Source: Acidaminobacter sp. (GTDB lineage Bacteria > Bacillota_A > Clostridia > Peptostreptococcales > Acidaminobacteraceae). From it: a stretch of 51,092 nt of DNA. Below the pieces are notes generated by a model, which made no database searches, was not told the origin of the DNA, and worked only from the letters and a program-made list of their open reading frames with translations. The DNA is taken from contig WXFH01000035.1 in NCBI GenBank assembly GCA_009881125.1, positions 1-51,092 on the forward strand. Reading direction: 5' to 3'. The position numbers and the translations under genes were made by a program. Below are positions 40,154-48,930 of this stretch, piece after piece; position 1 is the first letter of the stretch; every line of letters starts with the position of its first letter.

Positions 40154-41389
40154 TTAAGACTTGAGCGGAAACCGGATGACCGAAGTCGTTCCGTTGATTT
40201 GCCCATTAATCACAAAAGTGCCTTTCAGCTTTTCTACTGTAATCATTTCAATGATTTCAAGACCAAGGCTGTTTCTGTTTTTCTTTCCACCAAAACCAAT
40301 CCCGTTATCCGAGATGGTGATCACCGCTTCACCTTCCACCTCACTAATATCGACCTTGATAACACCCTTCTTTCGCATTTGAAAAGCATGCTCAACAGAA
40401 TTTTGAATCAGCTCCGTAATGCAAAGGGACAGACTGCTCGCCTTGTCAGCATCCTGATAAATCTCTGAGCCGCTCAGCTCACCTGTAATATTTTTTCCGG
40501 GAGGCACCATGCTTGAAAGCACCATTTCCATAATGTTCGCGGTCGCCGACTTGATATTGATCTTATCAATGCCGCCCCTGGAAAGCTCCTCGTGGATCAA
40601 AGCGATGCTGGAGATGCGGTTGATGCTCTCATTGAAGGCATTTTCCACTTTCTTGGAATTGACCCGCCGCATCTGAAGCCGCAGCAGACTCGCTATGGTC
40701 TGAAGATTATTTTTAACCCGGTGATGGATTTCCTTAATCACGGCAGACTTTGGATCCTGCGCGTTATCGGAAAGGATCACGAAATGCATGAGCCCCTCTT
40801 CGACACTTCGAATGGGAATTTTCACGGCGAGCATATGACACTGATGAATTTCGAGTTCCGTAACCTGAAGGGTCCCTTCACTTGACGACACCGGATTGTC
40901 GAAGGTCTGATCCATTAAATCCCGAAAAAGTTCAGGCGAAATGCGCGCCACTTCCGTCATTGTGCCATTCATCCAGACGACTTCGCCATGAGTATCCAGC
41001 AAACACTGGGCGCTTGGGATCAACGCATCCGGGTTTTCATTCAGCCTCAGCCGTGCGGCCTGATCCAGGTGAGCCAAAAAATCCGACCTGTTGAATAGAC
41101 CTTCTCTTTCCACCACGGAGAAGGTCCCGATGGATGCCCCATTCATCACAACGGTTAAGTCATAACCGTTTTTTTCATCCAGGCAGTCTGCTTCCAGCTG
41201 AGAATCAGTAGGATGATCCGGAGCGGAAGATGCCTCGAGAGAGGTGGAGGAGAGAACCATCGGCAAAGCGCCCTCAATCACTAAGCGCATTGATTTATAG
41301 CAGCTTAAAAGAGGGTGCCACCCGTCCCTGATCAGGCGGGCTGCGTCCTCACACAGCTGTCTGGATACTTCATATGTAGTGGGTCTCAT
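40154..41389 (-). CDS. eutW: EutW-type sensor histidine kinase
   Basis: A cytoplasmic sensor kinase of 411 residues. The N-terminal half has a sensor domain (about 1-180) and a PAS-like part (AQCLLDTHGEVVWMNGTMTE). Then comes the HisKA_2 dimerisation domain EIHHRVKNNLQTIASLLRLQ with the phospho-acceptor His and a HATPase with ELIQNSVEHAF and ISDNGIGFG. This is the EutW pattern that senses ethanolamine. ATG 41389 follows AGGGGTG; it starts 24 bases after the second permease. Confidence 0.9.
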   Translation of the reverse strand: MRPTTYEVSRQLCEDAARLIRDGWHPLLSCYKSMRLVIEGALPMVLSSTSLEASSAPDHPTDSQLEADCLDEKNGYDLTVVMNGASIGTFSVVEREGLFNRSDFLAHLDQAARLRLNENPDALIPSAQCLLDTHGEVVWMNGTMTEVARISPELFRDLMDQTFDNPVSSSEGTLQVTELEIHQCHMLAVKIPIRSVEEGLMHFVILSDNAQDPKSAVIKEIHHRVKNNLQTIASLLRLQMRRVNSKKVENAFNESINRISSIALIHEELSRGGIDKINIKSATANIMEMVLSSMVPPGKNITGELSGSEIYQDADKASSLSLCITELIQNSVEHAFQMRKKGVIKVDISEVEGEAVITISDNGIGFGGKKNRNSLGLEIIEMITVEKLKGTFVINGQINGTTSVIRFPLKS

Positions 41390-41413
41390 GAACGTCACCC
41401 CTGCTTTTCTGTG

Positions 41414-42829
41414 TCAATGAATTTTAATCATACTGCTTTGGGCTTCCCTCTCCTCTGGAGCGTCAAGGGCAATGTATTTCCTGCCAACTAAAAAATAGTA
41501 CAACACAGCGCCGCCCAAAAAAATGCCCACAAATTTAACACTATCCGGCGTACGCAGGCTAATAAACATCAGAGCACTGAAAATGAGCGCAGAAAAAACA
41601 ACCAGGGCAGCAGCCTTGACCTTGGTCGTCCAGCCAGGTGATGCCTTGCGCGCTGACAACTTGATTTTCAGATAAGACAAAATGACCAGCAGGTACATCA
41701 GAAGCGCGGAAAAACCAGCGGCAAACACCAGGATTCTGGCCGTGCCAAACTGAGCCAGTAATATGCCGATGGTCCCGGGCAGGACAATGGCAAGATAAGG
41801 CGTCTTTGTGACCGGATGAATTCGGCTCATGATTTTAGGCAGATACCCCGCCCGCGAAAGGGCGAAGCTCTGTCTGGAAAACCCGTTGATCATGCCGTGC
41901 AAGCTCGCCAGAAGGCTGCTGAGGGCAAGGGTCGTAAAAATGACCAGCCATTTGCCGCCATTTGGATTGACCAGATGCATTGCACTGGACAGTGGATAGT
42001 CGTTCATCAGGAGATCCCGCCAATCCACGGTTGCCAGGCAGAAAATCAGGACACCAAAATTAAGCACCGCCACCGTTATTATGCTTGTTCCAAAGCCTAT
42101 GCGCATGTCCGTCTTGGGATTGACGGTTTCCTCGGCCGCCAGTGCAATCCCCTCGAAGCAAAGATAGAACCAAAGCGCGTACGGGATCGCGATGACGATC
42201 CCTTTCGCCCCGCTGACAAAAGGCTCAATGTCAAACGTCCTGGAGAGGTTCACCGCGTCCGCTGTTCCAATGAAGAACATGATGAGCGCCCCAATCGCCA
42301 CACTGGTGATGATCAGTTGAAAATTCGCCGATTGTTTGATGCCAATGACGTCAATCATGAGAAATAACACATAGACACCCAGCGCGACGTACATCTTTGG
42401 AATGGAGGGGTAGACCCAGGAGACGTAGGAGGCAATGGAGATAGTTACGGCGGCAGAGGCGCAAATGAACTCTGCAATCGTCAGAACCCCAGTCAGATAT
42501 CCCCCAAGCTTCCCCAGCCCCTTTCTGACATAGGCATAAGGTCCGCCGGCATAAGGATATAATCCCGAAAGTTCAGAAAAGATAATGGCGAGGACAAAAT
42601 AAAAGCCGGTTACCACAAGTGTTGTAATAAAAAATCCCAGTGAACCGGACAGTTCCAAGCCATAGTTCCATCCAAAAAATGTGCCTGCAATGACCGTACC
42701 TACGCCAATCCCCCACAAGTGAATCCCTGATAGGATTCGCTTCAAGCCAAATTTCTTTCTGTAATCATCGATTTGTTTTTTCGTTATCAGAATATCGTCC
42801 TCAAAATCGTCATCTTGATCAAGGGGCAT
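41414..42829 (-). CDS. APC-superfamily permease, ethanolamine (EAT) type
   Basis: A 471-residue 12-helix permease, paralogous to the one at 37054 but with a longer acidic N terminus (PLDQDDDFEDDILITKKQ). IHLWGIGVGTVIAGTFFGWNYGLELSGSLG and LCFEGIALAAEETVNP are the matching blocks. It is immediately upstream of eutW (24 bases). Having two different permeases around one sensor system suggests separate affinities or two related amines. ATG 42829 follows AGGTGA. Confidence 0.88.
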   Translation of the reverse strand: MPLDQDDDFEDDILITKKQIDDYRKKFGLKRILSGIHLWGIGVGTVIAGTFFGWNYGLELSGSLGFFITTLVVTGFYFVLAIIFSELSGLYPYAGGPYAYVRKGLGKLGGYLTGVLTIAEFICASAAVTISIASYVSWVYPSIPKMYVALGVYVLFLMIDVIGIKQSANFQLIITSVAIGALIMFFIGTADAVNLSRTFDIEPFVSGAKGIVIAIPYALWFYLCFEGIALAAEETVNPKTDMRIGFGTSIITVAVLNFGVLIFCLATVDWRDLLMNDYPLSSAMHLVNPNGGKWLVIFTTLALSSLLASLHGMINGFSRQSFALSRAGYLPKIMSRIHPVTKTPYLAIVLPGTIGILLAQFGTARILVFAAGFSALLMYLLVILSYLKIKLSARKASPGWTTKVKAAALVVFSALIFSALMFISLRTPDSVKFVGIFLGGAVLYYFLVGRKYIALDAPEEREAQSSMIKIH

Positions 42830-42843
42830 TGTTTTTCACCTGC

Positions 42844-43566
42844 TTACCTGGTTGTGTACTTATCTTTGACTGTCAGAGATGTCTCGGCAGTGATCATGAG
42901 TAATAGGGTCCAACCGAGCATGTAAGTGCCCCAGATTAGATTTTCCTTCCACAGCAGGAACTGCTTAAAATAAGGGTGGAAAATGGAGAAGGCAACGACC
43001 ATGTCGCTTAAAAACAAAACTGTGCCGGCAGCGGTAATCATCCAGGCAGCATTTTTTTGAAAATAGCCTCGGTAGAGCGTCGATACCATGGTCATCCCTG
43101 TATAGCATAACACAATCCCCAAAACAACTGCTGCCCAAAACATGAATCCCACAGCGTATTCTACGAGCAAAAACAAGACGATCCCGAAGGTGATGACAAA
43201 AGGAACCACTGTGACAATTTCTTTTTTCCCGATTCTGAAATTTCTTTGAAAAGCGGCAATCAGAAACAGATAAGCCGCTATAAAGCCCAGCATGCCGTAG
43301 AGCTCTCGATTTGGAAAGTCCGGATCTGTCGCTCTTAAGAATACAAAGAAGTAATCCGACAGAATGGTGCACAGAAAGGCCAGGATGAGGATTCTTTGTT
43401 CCCAGTATTTTTTACTTAACACAATGACAGTCAAAAACATGGCAATCCGTACGCCAAATTTCAAATAAAGCGCAGGGCTTTCGAGAGAAAACAGGGTTGT
43501 GAAAAGGAGAATCATAAGTGTCAAGGTCAAATATGTAGCGAGCATGGTACGATTAGTGTTACTCAA
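42844..43566 (-). CDS. YhhN-family (TMEM86) lysoplasmalogenase-like membrane protein
   Basis: A 240-residue protein with about eight helices. The YhhN blocks are FLCTILSDYFFVFLRATD, GMLGFIAAYLFLIAAFQ, GTVLFLSDMVVAFSIF and NLIWGTYMLGWTLLLM. Eukaryotic TMEM86 proteins cleave the vinyl-ether bond of lysoplasmenyl-ethanolamine or -choline. Placement 14 bases before an ethanolamine permease suggests a link to ethanolamine lipid turnover (inference). TTG 43566 has GGAGG ten bases ahead; ATG 43590 is upstream of that site. Confidence 0.78.
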   Translation of the reverse strand: MSNTNRTMLATYLTLTLMILLFTTLFSLESPALYLKFGVRIAMFLTVIVLSKKYWEQRILILAFLCTILSDYFFVFLRATDPDFPNRELYGMLGFIAAYLFLIAAFQRNFRIGKKEIVTVVPFVITFGIVLFLLVEYAVGFMFWAAVVLGIVLCYTGMTMVSTLYRGYFQKNAAWMITAAGTVLFLSDMVVAFSIFHPYFKQFLLWKENLIWGTYMLGWTLLLMITAETSLTVKDKYTTR

Positions 43567-43650
43567 GGGGTCATCGCCTCCAAAGGTCAATAAAAGGTTT
43601 AGTTAATGGGTGCCTGTCATTTCACCTTCTTATTTGAAGTTTGGTTAAAA

Positions 43651-44103
43651 TCACGACTTTTGAATTTCATCCATAACCGCGCGTGTATCTTCCAAACTAA
43701 ATGACGCAAATAGTCTTCGATTTTCCTGATCTAAAATCCTGTAGTGATGAGATATTAAATTCTGCTGGATCCTATAGCCATCAGTCTCTTGAACGGTCTT
43801 CCACCACACTCTTCCGCCCCAGGTTCTCGGGTAGTCGACTTCCAAGTCTTTGAATGCCACTGAAATAATCATGCCAGAAATATCACCTCCAAGAGCGTCA
43901 CGCAGAAGTGTACTGTCTGAGAAAATGCTGGCCAATGTCACTGACCCTGTCCAGCCCAGACTCTTTCTGCCTTTCTCAATCTCGATCAGCGTCTTCTTTG
44001 AGATCCCAAGAATGACCGCCATTTTATCTTGTGTCAGCCCATATTCCGTTCTAATCAGTTTCATTTTTTCGTCCATGAGCTTTATAAATGTGGTTTTATC
44101 CAT
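43651..44103 (-). CDS. Xre-family transcriptional regulator
   Basis: 150 residues: a helix-turn-helix of Xre type at the N terminus (MKLIRTEYGLTQDKMAVILGISKKTLIEIEKGRKSLGW) and a C-terminal ligand or dimer part (about 65-150) without a named domain. ATG 44103 follows GGGG at suitable spacing; the earlier ATG at 44124 is less likely. It is the first gene upstream of YhhN and the permease, in the same direction, and has a palindrome at its promoter. Confidence 0.8.
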   Translation of the reverse strand: MDKTTFIKLMDEKMKLIRTEYGLTQDKMAVILGISKKTLIEIEKGRKSLGWTGSVTLASIFSDSTLLRDALGGDISGMIISVAFKDLEVDYPRTWGGRVWWKTVQETDGYRIQQNLISHHYRILDQENRRLFASFSLEDTRAVMDEIQKS

Positions 44104-44136
44104 AAACATTACCCCACAATTCATATTTTGGTTATA

Positions 44137-44150
44137 GTGTAATTTTACAC
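44137..44150. promoter_or_regulatory. Palindrome before the Xre gene
   Basis: GTGTAA-TT-TTACAC, a 6-2-6 perfect dyad about 35 bases before ATG 44103, suited to autoregulation by the Xre protein. Confidence 0.45.
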
Positions 44151-44264
44151 CTTTTGCCTCTTTTTTTCAATAATAATGCGAATAATTAGGACGACAAAGA
44201 CTAAGTCCGGATTGGCAAGGTATGACACCTATGGTACCGAAAATATTTCCACGACTAAAATAAA

Positions 44265-44307
44265 AAATAAGGTCAATTGGCACCTTATACACCAATTGAC
44301 CTTATTT
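44265..44307 (-). terminator. Terminator of the SIMPL gene
   Basis: AAATAAGGTCAATTGG and CCAATTGACCTTATTT form a 16-bp perfect stem; on the minus strand it ends TTATTTTTTATTTT. Confidence 0.88.
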
Positions 44308-44316
44308 CATACTCTT

Positions 44317-45054
44317 CTAATCCTCAATTTCAAAACTCGCTGTCACAATAGCTGTGATGGCTTTTTCTATAGACGATGTGTCATTGATCCCATAGTCCGA
44401 CACTTCAGTTGAGTTAGCCGGTGTGATCTGCATGACGCCCATCTTTGCAGAGCGCAGCTTTCCAATGTTGCCGCCTGTATTCAACGCAATCTGCTCCGCC
44501 CTGGCTTTGGCGTCTTTCGTCGCTTCTGCCAGCATGCTCACCTTTAAATCCGCGATCTTGGTATAGAAATATTGGGGCTGCCAGGATTGAAATTCAATGC
44601 CTTCATTAATGAGCTCTGTAACTTCTCTGGAAACTCTGGTCAACTTATCGAGCTCTGTGGAGCTGATTTCCACCCGCATTTCCAGTCGATAGGCCATCAC
44701 ATTCATGGTATACATACCGCTCGGTGTCACTTCGTAAATTGGGTTCGTGGAGATGGAGGAGAAAATCATCTGTTCTTCCGGAATGCCTTTGGATGACAAA
44801 AATGCTTTTACCTTTTCCTGGTCCGCATTCAACTTTGCGTAAGCTTCTTTAAGACTCGCTGACTGAGCGCTGAAGCTGCCGGTCCAAACCATGAGGTCTG
44901 AAGTAATCTGCTGTCTGGCAGATCCGGAAACAGTGATAAAATTCGTTCCTTTGATCTCCACCAAACTGTCCGCGACTTTATAAGTACTTGCCACAATGCC
45001 CCCCATGACAATTAAAGCTGCGAGTAAAATAGTCAACATTCGTTTATTTTCCAA
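44317..45054 (-). CDS. SIMPL-domain (DUF541) protein
   Basis: A 245-residue exported protein with an N-terminal hydrophobic anchor (about 7-23) and a SIMPL domain: ITVSGSARQQITSDLMVWTGSFSAQSASLKEAY, MAYRLEMRVEISSTELDKL, GIEFQSWQPQYFYTKIADLKVSMLAEATKDAKARAEQIA. Bacterial SIMPL proteins are envelope proteins, some linked to oxidative stress; function here is unknown. The start is TTG 45054, ten bases after AGGTGA. Confidence 0.85.
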   Translation of the reverse strand: MENKRMLTILLAALIVMGGIVASTYKVADSLVEIKGTNFITVSGSARQQITSDLMVWTGSFSAQSASLKEAYAKLNADQEKVKAFLSSKGIPEEQMIFSSISTNPIYEVTPSGMYTMNVMAYRLEMRVEISSTELDKLTRVSREVTELINEGIEFQSWQPQYFYTKIADLKVSMLAEATKDAKARAEQIALNTGGNIGKLRSAKMGVMQITPANSTEVSDYGINDTSSIEKAITAIVTASFEIED

Positions 45055-45103
45055 GTGCCCTCACTCACCTTTCAATTTTACAAAAAACGCTAATGCAGCC
45101 GAA

Positions 45104-45385
45104 TTATTCTCTAAAAATCAGATCATGATACTCACTGTTCTTTTCCATCTGCGCTTTGGCATAGGAACAAACTGGCGTAATTTTCAAATTTTCATCCCTT
45201 GCCCAGTCCGTCAGCGCTTTCAGCAGCAGCTTTCCAACGCCTTGGCCGTTGAGCGCTTCAGAAACATAGGTGTGATCAATTGTAATCCGTTTCTCTCCGG
45301 AAGGCACATAGGTCATAGTCGCTGACCATTGATCTTCGGATTCACCAATATAGAAGCTGTGGGCACCTTGTTTTACTTCATGCAT
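45104..45385 (-). CDS. Small GNAT-like acetyltransferase (YjdJ type)
   Basis: A 93-residue single-domain protein of the short GNAT group (N-acetyltransferase domain CG type). SATMTYVPSGEKRITIDHTYVSEALNGQGVGKLLLKALTDWARDENLKITPVCSYAK carries the acetyl-CoA loop GQGVGK and the conserved Cys of this group. ATG 45385 follows GGAGGTG; the longer ORF from 45418 lacks a site. The substrate is unknown. Confidence 0.85.
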   Translation of the reverse strand: MHEVKQGAHSFYIGESEDQWSATMTYVPSGEKRITIDHTYVSEALNGQGVGKLLLKALTDWARDENLKITPVCSYAKAQMEKNSEYHDLIFRE

Positions 45386-45477
45386 ACTGTCGCACCTCCG
45401 TTGTTTTCGAATTTCCAATTCAATTTTATCACACTTCTTTTATCAAAACCTAAATAAAGAGATGTTTTTGCCGATGG

Positions 45478-46125
45478 TTATTTTTCCTCAAATGACTGCC
45501 CCCACGCCTGGTATAAAAATCTCCAATAGGTAATATGATCTGACCACGCTTTCGGCAAATTTCCTTTCAGTACCCCAATGCGGCTATTAGCCTCATTAAC
45601 TTGTGCCTCATTCAACAATTCCAGCGCTTGATCCCGGAACACTTCAGCAGAACGAAAACGAATGGTTGAACAGTGCACAGCCATGGTCCCCCAGATAAAA
45701 GCCTCGACAGGATTCACATTTACACCAGTCCCGTTTAAGTAATAACCGGCCAAATTGCACTGAGCCCCCGGATTGCCGTGTTCCGAGGCTTTAAGCCACC
45801 ACTTGACTGCTTTTTCAGGATTATTTTCGCAAGCATTGTGTTTTGGATGCACGATTGCATAAAAGTTGCCAATACCACATTCTGCACTCGGGTAACCTTG
45901 TTCCGCAGCACTCATATAGCAGTTGAAGGATTCAACATAATCTCTGCGTACGCCCATGTGGTCAAAATAGGCAATTCCGAGTGCGCAGAGGGCTGGCGCA
46001 TAACTATTTTCAGCTAGTTTCTTAATAGTTTTGATGCCCTTGGCATAATTTCGCTCCTCCGAACTTCCGTAAAACAAAGGATACACGGCGGCAAACGCCA
46101 TTCTTTCTGCCTCTGTTCCCCACAT
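45478..46125 (-). CDS. Sel1-repeat protein
   Basis: A soluble 215-residue protein of helical Sel1-like repeats: ALCALGIAYFDHMGVRRDYVESFNCYMSAAEQGY, CGIGNFY...NPEKAVKWWLKASEHGN, and CNLAGYYLNGTGVNVNPVEAFIWGTMAV. Such repeats bind partner proteins. No signal peptide. It is 27 bases after the unknown 335-residue protein, and third in an operon with it and a phosphoesterase-like protein. ATG 46125 follows GGGGG. Confidence 0.82.
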   Translation of the reverse strand: MWGTEAERMAFAAVYPLFYGSSEERNYAKGIKTIKKLAENSYAPALCALGIAYFDHMGVRRDYVESFNCYMSAAEQGYPSAECGIGNFYAIVHPKHNACENNPEKAVKWWLKASEHGNPGAQCNLAGYYLNGTGVNVNPVEAFIWGTMAVHCSTIRFRSAEVFRDQALELLNEAQVNEANSRIGVLKGNLPKAWSDHITYWRFLYQAWGQSFEEK

Positions 46126-46152
46126 TTCGCATGCCCCCTTCTGCGAATGTAC

Positions 46153-47160
46153 CTATTTTCTCGTACCAAGAATTTTTTGCTCCAAAACCGCCAGCTCAGC
46201 TTTGGTTTTTTGATCCAAACGCCCGTATACTTCAGAACGGGCTTTAAGCGATTCCGTTTCTCTGTTTATGTTTGTTTTATTTTGCAGCGCCTCTCTCCAA
46301 TAGACCTTTTTGTTTTTTATGTATAGGTCATAATCGACGATTCGCTCACCATCTGAAAGATGCTCCAGACCCAGAAGGATTTGTTTAAAGACCTTCGGTT
46401 CAACGAAGGTCAAAAAGTGTACACTATAGACTTCCACGGGAAAGAGAAATTTGGGGTAGTCCTTTGACCAGCTCTCGCCGATCACGATTCCCAATTCAAG
46501 AGAATCCAACACTTCTATTAACCGCTGATAGTGAAGCTGAAAGGCACCATACACGTCGTAAATCCGGATTTCAAATTCATGCCATTCTTTATTGTCCATA
46601 CTGCTGTTCAAATATCTATAAGCGTCCATTGTCAGATCTCGGTGAAGTGTCGCGTAATCTTGGTCCAGCCTCAAAAAATTGTGATACATATCGCTGAACT
46701 TTGCACTTCTGCTGAGCGGTTTGTCCGTTAATCCAATAATGGTGGAGGCCGCACAGCCACTTTCGACACAATAATTGAAGGACCCAATCTTACCGCCAAA
46801 ATCCTTTTGAATATTAAGCAGCATTTTTTCCATATCGCCTATGGCTCTCATTAAGATGGTCTGAGGCGCTGGCCTGATCGCCTGAATCAAAGTGGCGTTC
46901 TCGTTCTGAATTAATTGACACAGAACATGCGCGACATCCTTTCTAATCAGCAATGTATCTTTCACGTCGCTTTTGTTTACACTTGGTTTCAGATCAGAAA
47001 ACAAATAAATTATTGTATTAAACTCATCCGACCTGTCAAAGACGACGTCCACATCCAAAATTTCAGCCTGAAATTTTTCGATTAAAAAATTTATGAATTC
47101 AAACCGCTTTGTAGTTCCTATATACAGCATACGCGGTCCATTTCTCAGCAGGGATACCAT
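46153..47160 (-). CDS. Protein of unknown function
   Basis: I do not recognise this 335-residue soluble protein. The N terminus (PRMLYIGTTKRFEFINFLIEKFQAEILDVDVVFDRSDEFNTIIYLF) looks like an alpha/beta nucleotide-type sheet, the middle is helical, and the C terminus is a charged coil (ETESLKARSEVYGRLDQKTKAELAVLEQ). ATG 47160 follows GGAGGTG. It lies 19 bases after the phosphoesterase-like gene. Confidence 0.7.
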   Translation of the reverse strand: MVSLLRNGPRMLYIGTTKRFEFINFLIEKFQAEILDVDVVFDRSDEFNTIIYLFSDLKPSVNKSDVKDTLLIRKDVAHVLCQLIQNENATLIQAIRPAPQTILMRAIGDMEKMLLNIQKDFGGKIGSFNYCVESGCAASTIIGLTDKPLSRSAKFSDMYHNFLRLDQDYATLHRDLTMDAYRYLNSSMDNKEWHEFEIRIYDVYGAFQLHYQRLIEVLDSLELGIVIGESWSKDYPKFLFPVEVYSVHFLTFVEPKVFKQILLGLEHLSDGERIVDYDLYIKNKKVYWREALQNKTNINRETESLKARSEVYGRLDQKTKAELAVLEQKILGTRK

Positions 47161-47179
47161 TTTTTCACCTCCAACTCAG

Positions 47180-47809
47180 TTATAGACGCATTCTCTTTCG
47201 ATTCAATCTCGCGCTGTCAGTGCCACCAGGATACATGATCTCAAAAACTTCACCGTTGGATAGATCGATTAGATGCATTGCTTCGATACCATTTAAGAAA
47301 TAAACTTCGTTCGTCCTTTGACTCTTGAGTGATAAGTCATGACCGTAAAGATAGAAGTCAGACCTTTTTGATTTTGACGATCCAAGTGCCGCTTCATGAT
47401 AATGAGCACACGAAATTCTTATGCCCTGAAAATTTTCTGTGATTGCGTCTTCATAAAATTCAGCGCGTCCGGCGTATCTTCTGACAAGTTCGAGATTATC
47501 ATGATTACCAAGGGTAAAAATTACTTTTTCAGCAGCACTCTGATTCACGATCTGCATGAGTTTAACCAGCGCGCTCTCATAATTTCTCAGCAAACTCGGG
47601 CGAAGCTGAAGCTTCAAATCATCTGCGAGATCCCCGGTATGGATGATGCAATTCGGTTTCAAAATGCCCAGGAGGCGGTTTAATTCAGGGTAAAAGGAGG
47701 TCGGTGTATCAGAAATATGAAGGATCGTTGGACCTTTTGCCCGCAGGACTGCTTCATCCAAAATCACACGTCCCAACATCTTCCAAAGCATTTTCTTGAT
47801 CGTATTCAT
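47180..47809 (-). CDS. Calcineurin-like phosphoesterase with altered metal site
   Basis: A 209-residue metallophosphoesterase fold. The motifs are HISD-TPTSF (usual D-x-H; here the His position is a Pro, residue 36), IIHTGDLAD (Asp60), FTLGNHDN (Asn102, His103), SCAHYHEA and LYGHDL (usual GHTH). So two of the metal ligands are replaced. It may be inactive or use a changed metal site. ATG 47809 follows GGGAGG, and an earlier start at 47854 lacks one. Confidence 0.78.
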   Translation of the reverse strand: MNTIKKMLWKMLGRVILDEAVLRAKGPTILHISDTPTSFYPELNRLLGILKPNCIIHTGDLADDLKLQLRPSLLRNYESALVKLMQIVNQSAAEKVIFTLGNHDNLELVRRYAGRAEFYEDAITENFQGIRISCAHYHEAALGSSKSKRSDFYLYGHDLSLKSQRTNEVYFLNGIEAMHLIDLSNGEVFEIMYPGGTDSARLNRKRMRL

Positions 47810-47880
47810 CACAGCCCTCCCAACGTGGACCCGCGATTCAGTTCTGCTGATCACTACATTATTTTACCCATTAATCGTTG

Positions 47881-48639
47881 TTAAAAAACCTCCGCCAAAG
47901 GCGCTTCAAGCCCCTCGAACACCTGAGACGCCGCGACTTCATCCGCTTTATAACTGATAAATTCTTCGACATCCAGGTTATTAAAGCCATAGATCATAAT
48001 AGTCTTTCGAACAGGATCTACCAGCCAGTATTCCTTAACACCTGAAAGCATATAGGTATTCAGTTTTTTGACCATGTCCTTGGACCGGGTGCTTGGAGAA
48101 AGAATTTCAACCACCAATGCAGGTGTCCCCATATAGCGGCCTTTTTCGTTAAGCTTTTCCTCAATATCACAAGCTATGAGGAGGTCCGGCTGGCACACAT
48201 CCGGATCTTTGATTTCAGGCTTGAAAAAATGAACATCAAAGGGTGCATAGACGACTCTGCACTTATTTCCTCGCAAAAATTGACTAAATAGAATATGCAA
48301 ACGTCCTGAAATCTCCTGATGCTCAAAATTCGGTGACCCCATCAACACAATTTCCCCGTCAATGAACTCCATCCTCAGCTCGCTCTTTTCATAGATCTCC
48401 ATGAATTCCTCATAGGAAACCTTTTTACCCCCATATTGGTAGTCCAGCACCTGTTCTTTCAACTGCATCAAGTTATACCGGTCATAGTCAGACAGGTAGG
48501 GTGTCATTCGAACCGCTTTTTCCCCGTTCTTAGTTATAACGACCTCGTTGTTCTCATTGACATAATCCAGGTATTTTCCCAAATTCTTTTTAAATTCCGT
48601 TGCAGTTATGGTTTTGCTGTAGACATTATTTTCACTCAT
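47881..48639 (-). CDS. Phd/YefM antitoxin-Uma2 nuclease-like fusion
   Basis: A single 252-residue protein joining two domains. Residues 8-50 are a Phd/YefM antitoxin (TITATEFKKNLGKYLDYVNENNEVVITKNGEKAVRMTP). Residues about 75-245 are a Uma2 (DUF820) PD-(D/E)XK-like domain, with EFIDGEIVLMGSPNFEHQ, PDVCQPDLLIAC, PALVVEILSPSTRSKD and KLNTYMLSGVKEYWLVDP. ATG 48639 follows GAGGTG. The palindromic operator at 48649-48677 is right before it, as expected for a Phd-type autorepressor. Its target is unknown. Confidence 0.87.
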   Translation of the reverse strand: MSENNVYSKTITATEFKKNLGKYLDYVNENNEVVITKNGEKAVRMTPYLSDYDRYNLMQLKEQVLDYQYGGKKVSYEEFMEIYEKSELRMEFIDGEIVLMGSPNFEHQEISGRLHILFSQFLRGNKCRVVYAPFDVHFFKPEIKDPDVCQPDLLIACDIEEKLNEKGRYMGTPALVVEILSPSTRSKDMVKKLNTYMLSGVKEYWLVDPVRKTIMIYGFNNLDVEEFISYKADEVAASQVFEGLEAPLAEVF

Positions 48640-48648
48640 AACATCACC

Positions 48649-48707
48649 TCGTACGATTTATAAAGTTAATCGTACGATTATTATATCATATCGCACTTCG
48701 ATTGCAA
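48649..48707 (-). promoter_or_regulatory. Promoter and palindromic operator of the Phd-Uma2 gene
   Basis: Minus strand TTGCAA (48702-48707), 16 bases, TATAAT (48680-48685). The inverted repeat TCGTACGATT (48649-48658) and AATCGTACGA (48668-48677) is 10 bp perfect and covers the start of transcription and the binding site. Confidence 0.8.
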
Positions 48708-48930
48708 CCGCATCGCTCGAAATTTTCCGATTCACTCCGGCTGACGGACAGCCAAATAAAAATCAGGGTGGTTGTCAGCTTGTGACCATAAGCAAAATTT
48801 AATGTTTTGTGGTCCTTGCTTTTATACCTCGAACCATCATATAATGTTAATGTTCGTAACGAAAAAAACACATGCCTTTTATGCTGTTTTCGATTACAAT
48901 ATGAGTAACATAACAACTAGGAGGTCACAA

